Numbered from the stretch's first letter, positions 8,905 to 19,482 are shown. The stretch is DNA of 64,000 bases from Photobacterium profundum SS9 (GCF_000196255.1 NC_006371.1:1977595-2041594); one strand, 5' to 3'. The notes: generated from the sequence alone by a model not told the origin. Program-made: numbers and translations.

Positions 8905-11900
8905 TATTTGCCTCCGAAGCCCCTGCTTGAGTTATTTCAGGTAATATCGAAACACAGCTCTCACACTGGCGTTGCTGCTCCTTGTAATAAGACTGCACAA
9001 ATGCAGCTGGACTTGGCGATTGATATACCATGGCAGGTGTTACAGATTGACCTAATACATCAGATAACGTTGCCGACAAGGTAATCACAGCCAACGAGTT
9101 GATTGCCAAATCAGACAGCGTCGCTTGCCAAATATCCTCATCCTTACCTGATATTGACATCGCCACAGACAACCAAGCCGTACACACGATAGCTGCTAAG
9201 TTTTCCCTCTCTATCGAGGTTGATCGTGTAGGGTCAGTCAACATAACCGTTTCTTCATCTGCTTTTGATGCATCCATTTCAACCAGAGACTTACAAGTTC
9301 GTAATTGAATGTGGGCATCACTGTCGGTAGGTAATCGAATGATTTCCAGTAACTCTGCTAGCCACTGTGCCAAGACATCATCCGCGCGGTCAGTACTTAC
9401 CTGTGCAGCATCAAACTCAAAACGAATAGAGGTTCGGTTAGCCACTTCAGTCACGACCACATTAAGCGGAAACTCGACTTTCTCATACGCTTGCCCAAAG
9501 ACAGGAGTCAGTGGGGCTGTCGATTCAGTTTGTGGGGTGCGTGCTGTCGGTCTAGGGTGATTTTCAAACACAAACAAGCTATCAAAACAACGGGGGAGCC
9601 CGTTTTGCAATGTAATTAAAGACTGAGTCGCGTGCTCATTGAGCCCCATCAGCTCACGTTGCAGTGTGACAATGTGCTCTCCTAAGGTTAGCCCTGTGTT
9701 CCACTGCATTATCAATGGCAGCGAGTTAATATATAAACCAACACTGGCAGCTATATCATCAATAGGCGCATCTCGTCCCGATGCTACATTTCCCACTACT
9801 GTTACGGCATCACCCGTTACTTTCGCCACTAGTCGGTGCCAAGCATATTGCACAACGGCGCTATTGGTCACACCTACTGCTTGGGCTAAATCCACCAGCT
9901 TTTGTTGCTCATAATCAGTCAAACGTAAACGTACCACCGCTGGTGTTTGTTGCATCTTAGCCAGTGAAAGATCCGCTCCAAACAAAGAAGCCAGATCATT
10001 TCGCTGTTGCATTGCAGGCCATTTTTCTTGCCAGTAAGCAGAAACAACCTCACGCTGTTTCACCGCATAGGTAGCATGTTCAAGATAGGCATTATCGTAC
10101 TGGTTAACGATGATAGGAACTGTTGCTGCTGTATTTTGTTCATTGGTAATGGGTGCCGTGGCTTCACCTAAAAGACGCTGATAATACTCATGCACTGCGC
10201 CAAATAATCGTGGCCCACTCCATCCATCAATGATCGCGTGATGGCAACTGAACAACACGTGGTAATCCGTCTCTGACACTTTCATGCACAGCAATCTAAA
10301 CAATGGTTCGGTTGTCTCATTCAACACAAACGAACGCTGACGATCGGCTTCTTGATAACGGATCAGTGCAGCCTGTGGATCTGCATGATCTGGAGATGCA
10401 GGATCAGAGAGATCAACAATATCAAATGCCAATTCAATCTTGCCTTGAATGACTTGCACTAGTTCTTGACAATGACGCAAAGCGACTCGAAGCGCAGGGA
10501 AGCATTCAGTAGCATGCTGCCAAGCTTGTTTATAGGCTGTGATATTAAGCGCATGTGGATAATGAATCGGAGTTTGCAAATGGTACGCATCATCTTGCGG
10601 GCAACATTGTTGATGCACAAACATACTCGCTTGCAACGAAGACGCAGGCACAATGGCTTCAACATCTAAGGTGTGATGTAAATGGTTCAGTTCCGCCTGC
10701 GATAGCTCAACGAGTGGATAATCACTGGATGTCGGTTGGCATCCTGCCTTGGCATAGGTCTGTTCACAGAAATCAATTAGCCTTTCAATGTTAACCTCTA
10801 GGCTAACCATAAATTGCTCACTTAAGGCTTGAGTTAAACAACCTACTTGCCTGAAGGTAAGGGCCCCCTCAATTATGCCACCGTGTAAGCTGATCAATTC
10901 TGCTGGCTTGTTCAACGGCGACATCACTTGACCCGGCTCAATGCCTATTGGTCGCCACTCACCTGCTGTATGCGTCTGTAATCCTAAATAATTAAACACG
11001 ATCGGCGAAAGTGGCAAGCGGCTACCTTCCGCATGGTGCTGCTTAAACGCCGCAAAGCCAATACCTTTATCAGGAATTACACGGCGACATTCTTTGGTAT
11101 GTTGAATCAGCGTTGTAAGCCCATTCTCTATGCTCTCTGCATTAGCAGTACGGAGTAATAATGGATAAGTACTGGTAAACCACCCAACCGTTTGACTAAC
11201 ATCATGGTTTGGCGAAATAGCTTCACGACCATGGCCTTCCAGCATAATAGTATGTTCATCGCCCCACCCCATATCAGCCAAAGTCTTCACCAAAGCAGCC
11301 AATAGAATGTCGTTCACTTCCGTGTTGAAGGCATTATGGGCTTGCGACACTAAGCGTTGAGTCAATGTAACAGGCAACTGCATCATCGCTGAACTGGCTA
11401 GTCCTTCAGGATGCTGATCATCGCGTAACAGACTATTATCGCTCCCTTGCAATTGCTGTAACCAATAGTCAAACTGCGTCGGGTGTTGCTGAGTGTAATC
11501 GGCTAATACCTTACCCCACTGGCGGTAACTGGTGGTTTTCCTGCCCAAGACTTTACTAGCTAAGGTTTTACTGACTAATGCTTCATTAGCTAATGTTTCA
11601 TCGCGGCATAACTTGGCAAAATCATCAGTCAAAATACGCCATGACACCGCATCAATTACCCAGTGATTAAACGCAAGAAACAGCGTGATTTCCGCCTGTG
11701 GATGATTGCGCACTAATGCCCATGCCATCGTCTGTCCTATGCTCAAATCAAAGTTGGCTTGTAGCTCGGTAAACGCATGATACAGCTCTTGTTCACCCAA
11801 CGAAGTCGCATCTAACTCAATCAATGGAGGAAGGGAAATATCTGTGTTGTACTGCTGAACTGAGACTCGATCAAATGCCACACCAGATTGCAATTCAGGT

Positions 11901-14900
11901 AATGACAATCGCAATGCATCATGGTGTGTAAACAGCTGTGTCATTGCGTGGAGCAACTGTTTTTCACTCAACGCTGGGATCTGCAATATTGCCGCTTGAT
12001 TCCAATGTTGCGGCTTACTAAATCCTTGCTCAGTGAACCAAGATTGAATCGGCAGGAGCGGGAATGTTCCCGTTAACAACCCCTGTTCAGCATCAATCTT
12101 AGGGGTAACCTTGGTACTTGCTGCCAAGATATTTGAAGACAAGGTACGACATAATCGACGCACAGTTTTCGCTTCAAACACATCTTTCACCGTACACGCA
12201 TATCCTGCATCACGTAACTTGGTAGTGAGCTGAATACTCAGAATAGAATCTCCGCCTAAACGGAAAAAATCCTCTTCAACGCCACAAGAGGTATTTAATG
12301 TCGACTGCCAAATAGCCAACACGGCAGATTCCAAATCATTCGTTGGTGCAGTAGATGTAACGGCATTCAAATCAACGTTAGGCAATTGTCGTATATCGAG
12401 TTTGCCATTCACTGTCAGCGGCATGTCATCGATGAAGAACAGCTGGGCTGGTACCATGTATTCCGGCAAGGTACGCGCGACATGGTTCAATATTGTGGAT
12501 GCAGCAACAGCCAATGCACTTTCACGTAAGGTGGCATAGGCTACCAGTACTTTTTGTGGTCCCTGTTCCGCCACAATGACTTTTACTTGGTGAATATTCT
12601 CATGTGCTAAAACTAACTGGGCTTCGATTTCCCCCAGCTCAATACGGTAACCGCGCAGTTTCACTTGCTCATCAATTCTTCCCATGTATTCAACACGACC
12701 ATCATGATTCACGCGCGCCTTATCACCCGTTTTATACATGCGTACCGTCTTACCTAAACACTGCCATTGAATAAAAGCTTGTGCGGTTAATTCAGGTTGA
12801 TTCAAATACCCGCGAGCTAGACCGAGTCCTGTTAAGCACAACTCACCCGGCACACCGTTTGGACATAAATTTCCAGACTGGTCGAGGATCAATGCCTGTG
12901 TGTTAGTCACATTGGTACCAATGCTCACAGGTTGATCTGTTTCAAGTTGCTGCACTAAAGCTGTCACGGTAAATTCAGTTGGGCCGTACATATTAAACAG
13001 CGCAACCTTATCCGCCCAATGCTCGACAAGTTGTGCAGGGCAAGCTTCACCACCAATCGCCACTGCTTGCAAATACTGCACAGATTGAGGGGGGAGAGCA
13101 GCAAACAAAGCGGTTGAACAAATCATATGGGTGGCACGATATTGTTCAGCTTGAGCAATCACTTGATCATTCGGCTCACCAAAAGCCAAGGTAATACCCG
13201 ATGCCAGTGGCAACATCGCTGTCATGTTACCGGCATCAAATGCCAGTGACATGCAATTAAACATCACACTGTCGGAGCCAAATTCTAAGCGCTGACAATG
13301 ATCCTGAACCAAATTGACGAACGCACCGTGCTCGACCATCACGCCTTTTGGCAAACCAGTCGACCCCGAGGTGTAAATAACATAAGCCAACTGCTTAGGT
13401 GAACGTTGGGCTAACACTGGACGAATACTAGAGAACTGAGCCAACCGTGTAACGAATGAAGGCGCAGCTATATTCACCACTTCAGCCCCAGTTACACAAT
13501 GCGTGCCTTCATCAGCTTGCTGAATCTGTTCCGCAAATGCACTGGAAGGCGCAATAATCAATGACAACTCAGCATCATCAATCACATGCTGTAGTCGCTT
13601 TAGTGGATAAGTAGGATCCAACGGCACATACGCCCCACCCGCTTTCCACACGGCCAATGCTGATACCACAAACTCAATACCCCGATCTGCAACTATGCCA
13701 ACCAAGCTTTCAGAACGCAGCCCTCGTTCAATCAGCCAATTTGCCAATCGGTTGGCACGGGATTCTAGCTCTGCATAGGTCAATGACTGACCACCGTGGA
13801 TCACAGCCTGTTTCTCTGGGTGCGATGTCATTGCCACTTCAAACAATTGATGGGTTAATATGGTTTCTGGATACACGGTTGGCAATTGTGCCAGTTTGGC
13901 CGCCATCTCAGCCTCTTCATTGTGCGCAATCATCGGCAATTGCTGCACATCGGATTCTGGATTTTCAACCGCAGCCGTTAATAATCTCAAGAAATGCTCG
14001 GCATAACGTTCAATGGTTGTTTTTTCGAAGATCCCTTTACTGAACAGCCAGTCAAGCCGCACACCCTCAACCAATTCAGTCACCTTCAACGAGATATCTG
14101 TTTTAGCTGGCAAAATCGGTGATGGCTCTTCCACTGCACCACAACCTGGGATCAAATCATTAAAATCCACTTTGGCTTGATAAACCAACATGATTTGAAA
14201 AATCGGATTAATGGCTGTAGTGCGATCAGTGCCAATGGCTTCACTCAAAGATTCAAAGCGGTAAATCTGATGGTCAAACGCCGACAAATCTTGTTCACGG
14301 CAGTACTGTAAATAGTCTACGAATGGCTGGTTTTCTCCCAACTGGGTGCGCAATACAATAGTGTTAACAAAAAATCCAACGACATCTTCAATATCATTCC
14401 GCTCTCGATACGCCAGCGGGGTACCAATGACGATGTCTTTTTCATCGCTGAGGCGTGCCATCAATAAAGAGAACACAGCATGTAAGCCAATAAAATTGGA
14501 CGTATTATATTGCTGGCACAGACGCTTAAATTTATCCCATAGCGCATTATCGATGTTCGAGAACACCAGTTCCCCATCATTGTCATGGGCGGCAGGGCGC
14601 GGTTTATCTAGCGGCAAACTGTGCACTTCAGGAATGCCTGCTAAGCGCTCAACCCAGAACGGTTTAAATTCGGCGTGGTAATCTTGAAATGCGGGTGAAT
14701 TAAACCAATTGGCATAATCTATATAGGTCCTTGCTGTCGGCACCACAGGCATCAGTTGCTGGTTTTGATACGACAAAAACGCCTGCTTAAAATCGGCAAA
14801 CATATTCTTTACCGACCAGCCATCTGAAATAATATGGTGTTGAGTCAGCATCAATATATGCAGTTCATCATCCAGCTTCACTACATCGACACGTGTAAGT

Positions 14901-15451
14901 TGTCCTTGGTTCAGATCAAACGGACGATTCACATCATCAATGACCCACTGCAGCAAGACAGCTTCACGTTCACCTTCCGGTAAATGTGACAGGTCTTTGT
15001 GCTTCACTGTGAACGGTGTATGCCCATCAATGTGTTGCTCCCCTTTGCCTTCCGTATTGATCGCAAAACGGGTTCGCATACTGGCATGTTTTTGTGCAAG
15101 TACATCAAAGGCATAGGCTAGTGCATCATAGTCCAACGGGCCCGTGACACGGAAATGCACCGGCATATTGTATAAATGGGAATTTTCTTCATATTGCTCG
15201 ATGAACCACAGGCCGCTTTGTGAATACGAGAGTGGCCCCACTGTTTCCCCCGTTACAGGGATGGGTTGTTCAAATGCCTGCTGGGCTTTCAAGCAGCGAA
15301 CAATGGCATCTTTATACGCTTTAATTTGGGCAACCACATCTGGTGTCATCGCCTGCTTATTCGATTGAGACACCAGCTGAAACTGACTGTTCAGCGCCAA
15401 TCGTACCCCTTTACGCTCTAGCGCCATGAGTAAGGTAATAATATCTGTCAT
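8894..15451 (-). CDS. amoG: Multimodular NRPS, docking-C-A-T-E-C-T (AmoG-like)
   Basis: A 2185-residue cytoplasmic megasynthase. Domains in order, with approximate residues: TubC-like N-terminal docking segment 1-58; C domain with QHHIISDGWS (205); A domain with YTSGSTGLPKG (692), MYGPTEFTVTA and GYRIELGE; carrier with LGGDSILS (1065); epimerisation domain with NHWVIDAVSW (1264), EGHGREA and TVGWFTSTYPL; second C domain with CHHAIIDGWS (1744); atypical carrier with LAINSLAV (2117). The A domain lacks the usual acidic residue after FD (it reads FDAGNMTAML), suggesting an unusual pocket. An E domain predicts a D-residue, consistent with the D-Phe/D-Trp of amonabactin. There is no thioesterase and no A domain for the last carrier. 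AGGA precedes the ATG. Confidence 0.9.
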   Translation of the reverse strand: MTDIITLLMALERKGVRLALNSQFQLVSQSNKQAMTPDVVAQIKAYKDAIVRCLKAQQAFEQPIPVTGETVGPLSYSQSGLWFIEQYEENSHLYNMPVHFRVTGPLDYDALAYAFDVLAQKHASMRTRFAINTEGKGEQHIDGHTPFTVKHKDLSHLPEGEREAVLLQWVIDDVNRPFDLNQGQLTRVDVVKLDDELHILMLTQHHIISDGWSVKNMFADFKQAFLSYQNQQLMPVVPTARTYIDYANWFNSPAFQDYHAEFKPFWVERLAGIPEVHSLPLDKPRPAAHDNDGELVFSNIDNALWDKFKRLCQQYNTSNFIGLHAVFSLLMARLSDEKDIVIGTPLAYRERNDIEDVVGFFVNTIVLRTQLGENQPFVDYLQYCREQDLSAFDHQIYRFESLSEAIGTDRTTAINPIFQIMLVYQAKVDFNDLIPGCGAVEEPSPILPAKTDISLKVTELVEGVRLDWLFSKGIFEKTTIERYAEHFLRLLTAAVENPESDVQQLPMIAHNEEAEMAAKLAQLPTVYPETILTHQLFEVAMTSHPEKQAVIHGGQSLTYAELESRANRLANWLIERGLRSESLVGIVADRGIEFVVSALAVWKAGGAYVPLDPTYPLKRLQHVIDDAELSLIIAPSSAFAEQIQQADEGTHCVTGAEVVNIAAPSFVTRLAQFSSIRPVLAQRSPKQLAYVIYTSGSTGLPKGVMVEHGAFVNLVQDHCQRLEFGSDSVMFNCMSLAFDAGNMTAMLPLASGITLAFGEPNDQVIAQAEQYRATHMICSTALFAALPPQSVQYLQAVAIGGEACPAQLVEHWADKVALFNMYGPTEFTVTALVQQLETDQPVSIGTNVTNTQALILDQSGNLCPNGVPGELCLTGLGLARGYLNQPELTAQAFIQWQCLGKTVRMYKTGDKARVNHDGRVEYMGRIDEQVKLRGYRIELGEIEAQLVLAHENIHQVKVIVAEQGPQKVLVAYATLRESALAVAASTILNHVARTLPEYMVPAQLFFIDDMPLTVNGKLDIRQLPNVDLNAVTSTAPTNDLESAVLAIWQSTLNTSCGVEEDFFRLGGDSILSIQLTTKLRDAGYACTVKDVFEAKTVRRLCRTLSSNILAASTKVTPKIDAEQGLLTGTFPLLPIQSWFTEQGFSKPQHWNQAAILQIPALSEKQLLHAMTQLFTHHDALRLSLPELQSGVAFDRVSVQQYNTDISLPPLIELDATSLGEQELYHAFTELQANFDLSIGQTMAWALVRNHPQAEITLFLAFNHWVIDAVSWRILTDDFAKLCRDETLANEALVSKTLASKVLGRKTTSYRQWGKVLADYTQQHPTQFDYWLQQLQGSDNSLLRDDQHPEGLASSAMMQLPVTLTQRLVSQAHNAFNTEVNDILLAALVKTLADMGWGDEHTIMLEGHGREAISPNHDVSQTVGWFTSTYPLLLRTANAESIENGLTTLIQHTKECRRVIPDKGIGFAAFKQHHAEGSRLPLSPIVFNYLGLQTHTAGEWRPIGIEPGQVMSPLNKPAELISLHGGIIEGALTFRQVGCLTQALSEQFMVSLEVNIERLIDFCEQTYAKAGCQPTSSDYPLVELSQAELNHLHHTLDVEAIVPASSLQASMFVHQQCCPQDDAYHLQTPIHYPHALNITAYKQAWQHATECFPALRVALRHCQELVQVIQGKIELAFDIVDLSDPASPDHADPQAALIRYQEADRQRSFVLNETTEPLFRLLCMKVSETDYHVLFSCHHAIIDGWSGPRLFGAVHEYYQRLLGEATAPITNEQNTAATVPIIVNQYDNAYLEHATYAVKQREVVSAYWQEKWPAMQQRNDLASLFGADLSLAKMQQTPAVVRLRLTDYEQQKLVDLAQAVGVTNSAVVQYAWHRLVAKVTGDAVTVVGNVASGRDAPIDDIAASVGLYINSLPLIMQWNTGLTLGEHIVTLQRELMGLNEHATQSLITLQNGLPRCFDSLFVFENHPRPTARTPQTESTAPLTPVFGQAYEKVEFPLNVVVTEVANRTSIRFEFDAAQVSTDRADDVLAQWLAELLEIIRLPTDSDAHIQLRTCKSLVEMDASKADEETVMLTDPTRSTSIERENLAAIVCTAWLSVAMSISGKDEDIWQATLSDLAINSLAVITLSATLSDVLGQSVTPAMVYQSPSPAAFVQSYYKEQQRQCESCVSILPEITQAGASEANNAG

Positions 15452-15463
15452 GATGGATCCTGC

Positions 15464-16240
15464 TTATGCGTTAAGGGTGGCACCGCCGTCGACCACAATG
15501 TCTTGCATCGTGACATGTCCCGCTAAATCAGACGCGAGGAAAGTCACCACGTGGGCAATGTCATTGGGTTGGGCAATTTTTCCAAGCGGGATCCCGAGTT
15601 TGAATTGTTCAGGGAAGCCAGCAATCGTGCGCTGTTCCGCATCCGGCGAATGCCACAGTACCCGCTGCATTTGGGTATCCGTAGACCCCGGTGATACCAC
15701 GTTACAGCGAACGCCATACGGCGCGAGTTCTAAGCCAATGCAATGTGACAAGCTGGTTAGTGCCGCTTTAGATGCGCAATACGCAGTCATCTGCTGACGA
15801 GGCACATGTGCCGCATTCGAACTGACTGTTACCACCGCCCCAGAGGCTTGGCGTTTGAATACCGGGATCAGCTGTTGCAAGAGGTAAAATGGCCCTGACG
15901 CATTAACGTTCAAACAAGCATGCCAATCATCAACCGACAGCTCCTCGGTCGCTCCTAATCGCAAAATACCGGCCACATTCACCAATACATCAACGGTGGG
16001 GTAACGTTGCAAAATGGCTTGTGCTGTTGCCTTTACTGCCGCCGAATCGCTGATATCAACCGTCGTGGTTTCAAACGGATAATGCTCGTTTTCATTGAAC
16101 GCCACATCGAGCCCTATCACGGTGGCGCCAAGGTCAACAAACTGCAATGCCACTTGATAGCCGATACCTTGCGCGGCTCCCGTAACCCATACGTACTTGT
16201 TGTAAAACTGCATCATGCTTGCTACTGGATTCTGTTTCAT
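15464..16240 (-). CDS. entA: 2,3-dihydro-2,3-dihydroxybenzoate dehydrogenase (EntA/AmoA)
   Basis: NAD-dependent SDR enzyme making 2,3-dihydroxybenzoate. The cofactor motif TGAAQGIG and catalytic YCASK are visible, and the C-terminal part (VSPGSTDTQMQRVLWHS, FKLGIPLGKIAQP, DIVVDGGATL) closely follows EntA. An upstream GTG at 16246 is possible (GGAG five bases before). I chose ATG 16240 because it overlaps the NRPS stop as ATGA. The EntA-equivalent N-terminus aligns with a Met about nine codons later, so 5-10 extra residues may be absent in the cell. It lies between two NRPS genes, as in amoF-amoA-amoG. Confidence 0.95.
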   Translation of the reverse strand: MKQNPVASMMQFYNKYVWVTGAAQGIGYQVALQFVDLGATVIGLDVAFNENEHYPFETTTVDISDSAAVKATAQAILQRYPTVDVLVNVAGILRLGATEELSVDDWHACLNVNASGPFYLLQQLIPVFKRQASGAVVTVSSNAAHVPRQQMTAYCASKAALTSLSHCIGLELAPYGVRCNVVSPGSTDTQMQRVLWHSPDAEQRTIAGFPEQFKLGIPLGKIAQPNDIAHVVTFLASDLAGHVTMQDIVVDGGATLNA

Positions 16241-19200
16241 GACCACACCATCTCCACTTCATCTTCACTTTGCACTTGCATCTCATCCAGGTATTGGCAG
16301 AACTCGCTAAGTACAGGGTGATCAAATACATCAGACACTTTGACCGTAACGCCAAACTCTGCCGCTAAGCGGTTTACTATTTGAATGGTTTGCAAAGATT
16401 GTCCGCCAAGTTCAAAAAAATTGGCTTGAGAGTGCAACCCACTCACACCCAAAATCTGTTGCCAAATAGTACTGACACGTTGCTCGGTCTCTGTTGCTAA
16501 TGCAACTTCCGTGCTTACATTGTCATAGCTAGCTAGCAGCGCCTTGCGGTCAACTTTATTACTGGTGGTTTTAGGTAAGGTGTTAAAGAAACGGTAATCC
16601 GTTGGGATCATAGCGGGAGGTAAGTGTTCACTCAGCTGTTGCTTAATGTGTTTTGCATCTAACTCAATATTTTCCGGTACCGCAATGAATGCAATCAAAC
16701 GTCGAATACCATTTGGGTAAACAACACCCTGCACACTGGCTTCAGTTACCATATTAAGTGCCAGTAAGTGTGATTCCACTTCTCCCGGCTGAATACGATA
16801 ACCACTGATTTTAAATTCATTATCGATACGACCCAGATAAACAATTTGCCCATCAAGGAAAGTCACCCGATCGCCTGTTCGATAAGCACGGCACGGCGTT
16901 TCCCCAATCAACATTGTGGTGAACGCCGGATGCGTTAATCCGATATATCCTTGCGCCAGTGTGGGCCCCAACAATACCAATTCACCAATATTGGCTGGTT
17001 GATTGGCATGATCGAGGATCAAGGCGTTCACTCCGGGTAAAGGCAATCCTATAGGTAGCGCCGTGGTATAACTCGATTGTGCTTGAAGGTCGCACGACGT
17101 CGCAACAACGGTACTTTCGGTAGGTCCGTAAGTATTAAACAGTGAAATAGTACGTGCAGGTGTTGTTTGGGCGACAGCCGTTTGCCATTGCGCCAGCTGC
17201 TCGGGGTACACGGCTTCCCCACCGATAATGACGTGCTGAAGCGTTGTGGGGATAGATGCCACGCCAGCATGTAAGCTCACCACCCATTCGTTCCAGAAAG
17301 CCGTGGGTAAATCCAAGACAGTGACATCAGCCTGTTCAATCGCATCGACAAAGGCCGGCATAGATTCAAGCATGGCATCCGTTCGCAGTACCAAGGTCGC
17401 CCCCTGCGTCAAGGTGACAAACACTTCTTCGATACTTGCATCAAAGTTAAAGGGGGCGAATTGCAACACACGATCTTCTGAGGTTATGCCATAAGTAGAT
17501 GCCCCAGCAGCAGCGAAATGATTCAAAGCACCATGACTAATTTCTACTCCTTTCGGCTCACCCGTTGATCCGGATGTAAACATCACATATGCCACATCAT
17601 CGGCAAGCACTGGTTCATAATGCACAGATTCATAATGTAAGCCTTCCCCACGGAGGTGACCCGCCAGCAACATGGTTGGGATCGCCAAAGGGGTCAGTGC
17701 ATGTTGGTATTCAGCTTCAGTAATCAATGTCTGAATGTTGGCTTGTTTTACAATACTCTGTTGGCGCTCCATCGGCTGTTCAGGATCCAACGGCACATAC
17801 ACCGCACCGCAATGCATCACTGCCAATTGTGCAATAACCTGCTGTACTGAACGCGACATCGCAACTGCTACACGATCACCACGCTGAACACCTTGTTGCT
17901 TCAACGCCCACGCCGCTTGTTGCGATAACGATATCAATTGCTGATACGTGGTTTGCTGTAAACCCGTAGGAGTTTGCTGCTCAATAGCCACATTATTCGG
18001 GTATAGCAACGCTTGATCGTTAATACGTTCTATCACCTGACTGTCCATTGAAGGCAGCTTTGCCATATCAGCACCCGTGATCAACGCAGCTAAGCGGGCA
18101 TCTGCATGCTGGCGGTCCAAGAGGTTATCGACTGTGAGAGTCGGTTCCGCCACCCATTGGGCTATTAAGGTCAACAAACCGTTTTGCAAGCTAGACAATT
18201 GTTCAACAGAATAGGCACTGGGATTAGCATCAAAATCAATGCTTGGTAGCCCTTCAGTCTTACTGTGCAGCTCGACAGTGATATCTTCTACGGGTCCAGC
18301 ACTAAGATTCAAAGTTTGTGCTGCCAGGTTTCCATAATGTAAAGGGTGATCGAATGGCATGATATTAACGAGGGCACCAAATAAGCGTTGTTCACCGCCA
18401 ATACGGTGTAAATCACGGCGGAGATCTTCATAGCGATAATGCTGAAAACGGCGCATTGTTTTTTTGTGCTGCGCAATTTTCTTTGCACTACTGATCAGAT
18501 CATCTTGCGGATCGAAGGTCATCACAAGCGGAACAATGTTCATCTGCATACTTGGAACGGTTAGCGATTTTGACCCCAAACGATTCATCACCATCATGCC
18601 TAACATGATCGCATTATCGCCAGTCTGTTGTTTCAAGTGGGCACATAACACAGCCAGAAACACATCAGCCCATGTCAGTTTATTAGCCTCGCATATCGCT
18701 GTTAGCTGTTTCCATACCGTGGCACTAATTCCTGATGAGGTTCGATGAAAATCAGCAGTAATAGGTGCGACTTTATCACTGTATGACGACGGCTGTGGGT
18801 ACGCTTCAAGGGTCTCTAACCAGAACTGTTTCGCTTTAGCGTAAGCGCCCGAGCTCACTCTCTTGGCATCTTCCTCTAGCACCGCATCAAAGGCGCCAAA
18901 AGGATTCGGTGATACAGCCTTACCTGCGACACGGGCGGTGTAAATCTCGGCAACCCGCTGGAACATCAAGGTAGTACCAAAACCATCTAATGCAATGTGA
19001 TGTACACAGTTATATAAATAGTCATTCGTTGCACCGTGCAGAATCGTAAATCGACAAGGCAACCCACGGAATAAATCCAAAGGTTGTACAATGTCGTGCT
19101 GCGCCCATGCTTTTACCGCTTCTCGCTCTACATCTACATCAATGATTTTTGACGTTAGTACGTGTGTAGTGATAGGGACTTCACATTGTGCTGGTTGCAT

Positions 19201-19482
19201 GTAAGGGGTTTGATCTTCACCTTCAACAAAATGGCAGTATAAACATTCACTTTCTTTCACTGCCTGTTCGATAGCAAACACCAGTTGCTCATTATCGACC
19301 CGCCCTTCAAACGCAATGCATTCTGCTGTATTAAAAAGCGCTTTGTTCTCATTAAGTGTATGACCGAGCCATAACCCTTGTTGCGCGGTATTCAACGGCA
19401 TTACTTTATTTAATCTAGCCTTACTCGGTGTAGCTTTATTCTGAAGAGCTTCATTCGGCATCATCGTTGGTTGTGCTGTCAT
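16237..19482 (-). CDS. amoF: NRPS module C-A-T (AmoF/EntF-like, no thioesterase)
   Basis: One complete elongation module of about 1081 residues. The EntF-like C domain carries VHHIALDGFG (about 165), the A domain YVMFTSGSTGEPKG (about 640), TYGPTESTVVATS and GRIDNEFKISGYRIQPGE, and the carrier ELGGQSLQT (about 1030). It ends right after the carrier, unlike EntF, which continues into a thioesterase. The hand-read specificity pocket starts D-A-E-D and ends V-V; two acidic residues suggest a basic amino acid, consistent with the lysine of amonabactin. Its C domain would condense that residue with DHB held on the EntB carrier. ATG 19482 follows GGGGG at good spacing; a GTG lies at 19488. Confidence 0.9.
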   Translation of the reverse strand: MTAQPTMMPNEALQNKATPSKARLNKVMPLNTAQQGLWLGHTLNENKALFNTAECIAFEGRVDNEQLVFAIEQAVKESECLYCHFVEGEDQTPYMQPAQCEVPITTHVLTSKIIDVDVEREAVKAWAQHDIVQPLDLFRGLPCRFTILHGATNDYLYNCVHHIALDGFGTTLMFQRVAEIYTARVAGKAVSPNPFGAFDAVLEEDAKRVSSGAYAKAKQFWLETLEAYPQPSSYSDKVAPITADFHRTSSGISATVWKQLTAICEANKLTWADVFLAVLCAHLKQQTGDNAIMLGMMVMNRLGSKSLTVPSMQMNIVPLVMTFDPQDDLISSAKKIAQHKKTMRRFQHYRYEDLRRDLHRIGGEQRLFGALVNIMPFDHPLHYGNLAAQTLNLSAGPVEDITVELHSKTEGLPSIDFDANPSAYSVEQLSSLQNGLLTLIAQWVAEPTLTVDNLLDRQHADARLAALITGADMAKLPSMDSQVIERINDQALLYPNNVAIEQQTPTGLQQTTYQQLISLSQQAAWALKQQGVQRGDRVAVAMSRSVQQVIAQLAVMHCGAVYVPLDPEQPMERQQSIVKQANIQTLITEAEYQHALTPLAIPTMLLAGHLRGEGLHYESVHYEPVLADDVAYVMFTSGSTGEPKGVEISHGALNHFAAAGASTYGITSEDRVLQFAPFNFDASIEEVFVTLTQGATLVLRTDAMLESMPAFVDAIEQADVTVLDLPTAFWNEWVVSLHAGVASIPTTLQHVIIGGEAVYPEQLAQWQTAVAQTTPARTISLFNTYGPTESTVVATSCDLQAQSSYTTALPIGLPLPGVNALILDHANQPANIGELVLLGPTLAQGYIGLTHPAFTTMLIGETPCRAYRTGDRVTFLDGQIVYLGRIDNEFKISGYRIQPGEVESHLLALNMVTEASVQGVVYPNGIRRLIAFIAVPENIELDAKHIKQQLSEHLPPAMIPTDYRFFNTLPKTTSNKVDRKALLASYDNVSTEVALATETEQRVSTIWQQILGVSGLHSQANFFELGGQSLQTIQIVNRLAAEFGVTVKVSDVFDHPVLSEFCQYLDEMQVQSEDEVEMVWS

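Noticed and set aside
8894..15451. Plus-strand open frames opposite the NRPS genes
   Set aside because: They are antisense shadows with no ribosome-binding sites or domain content.
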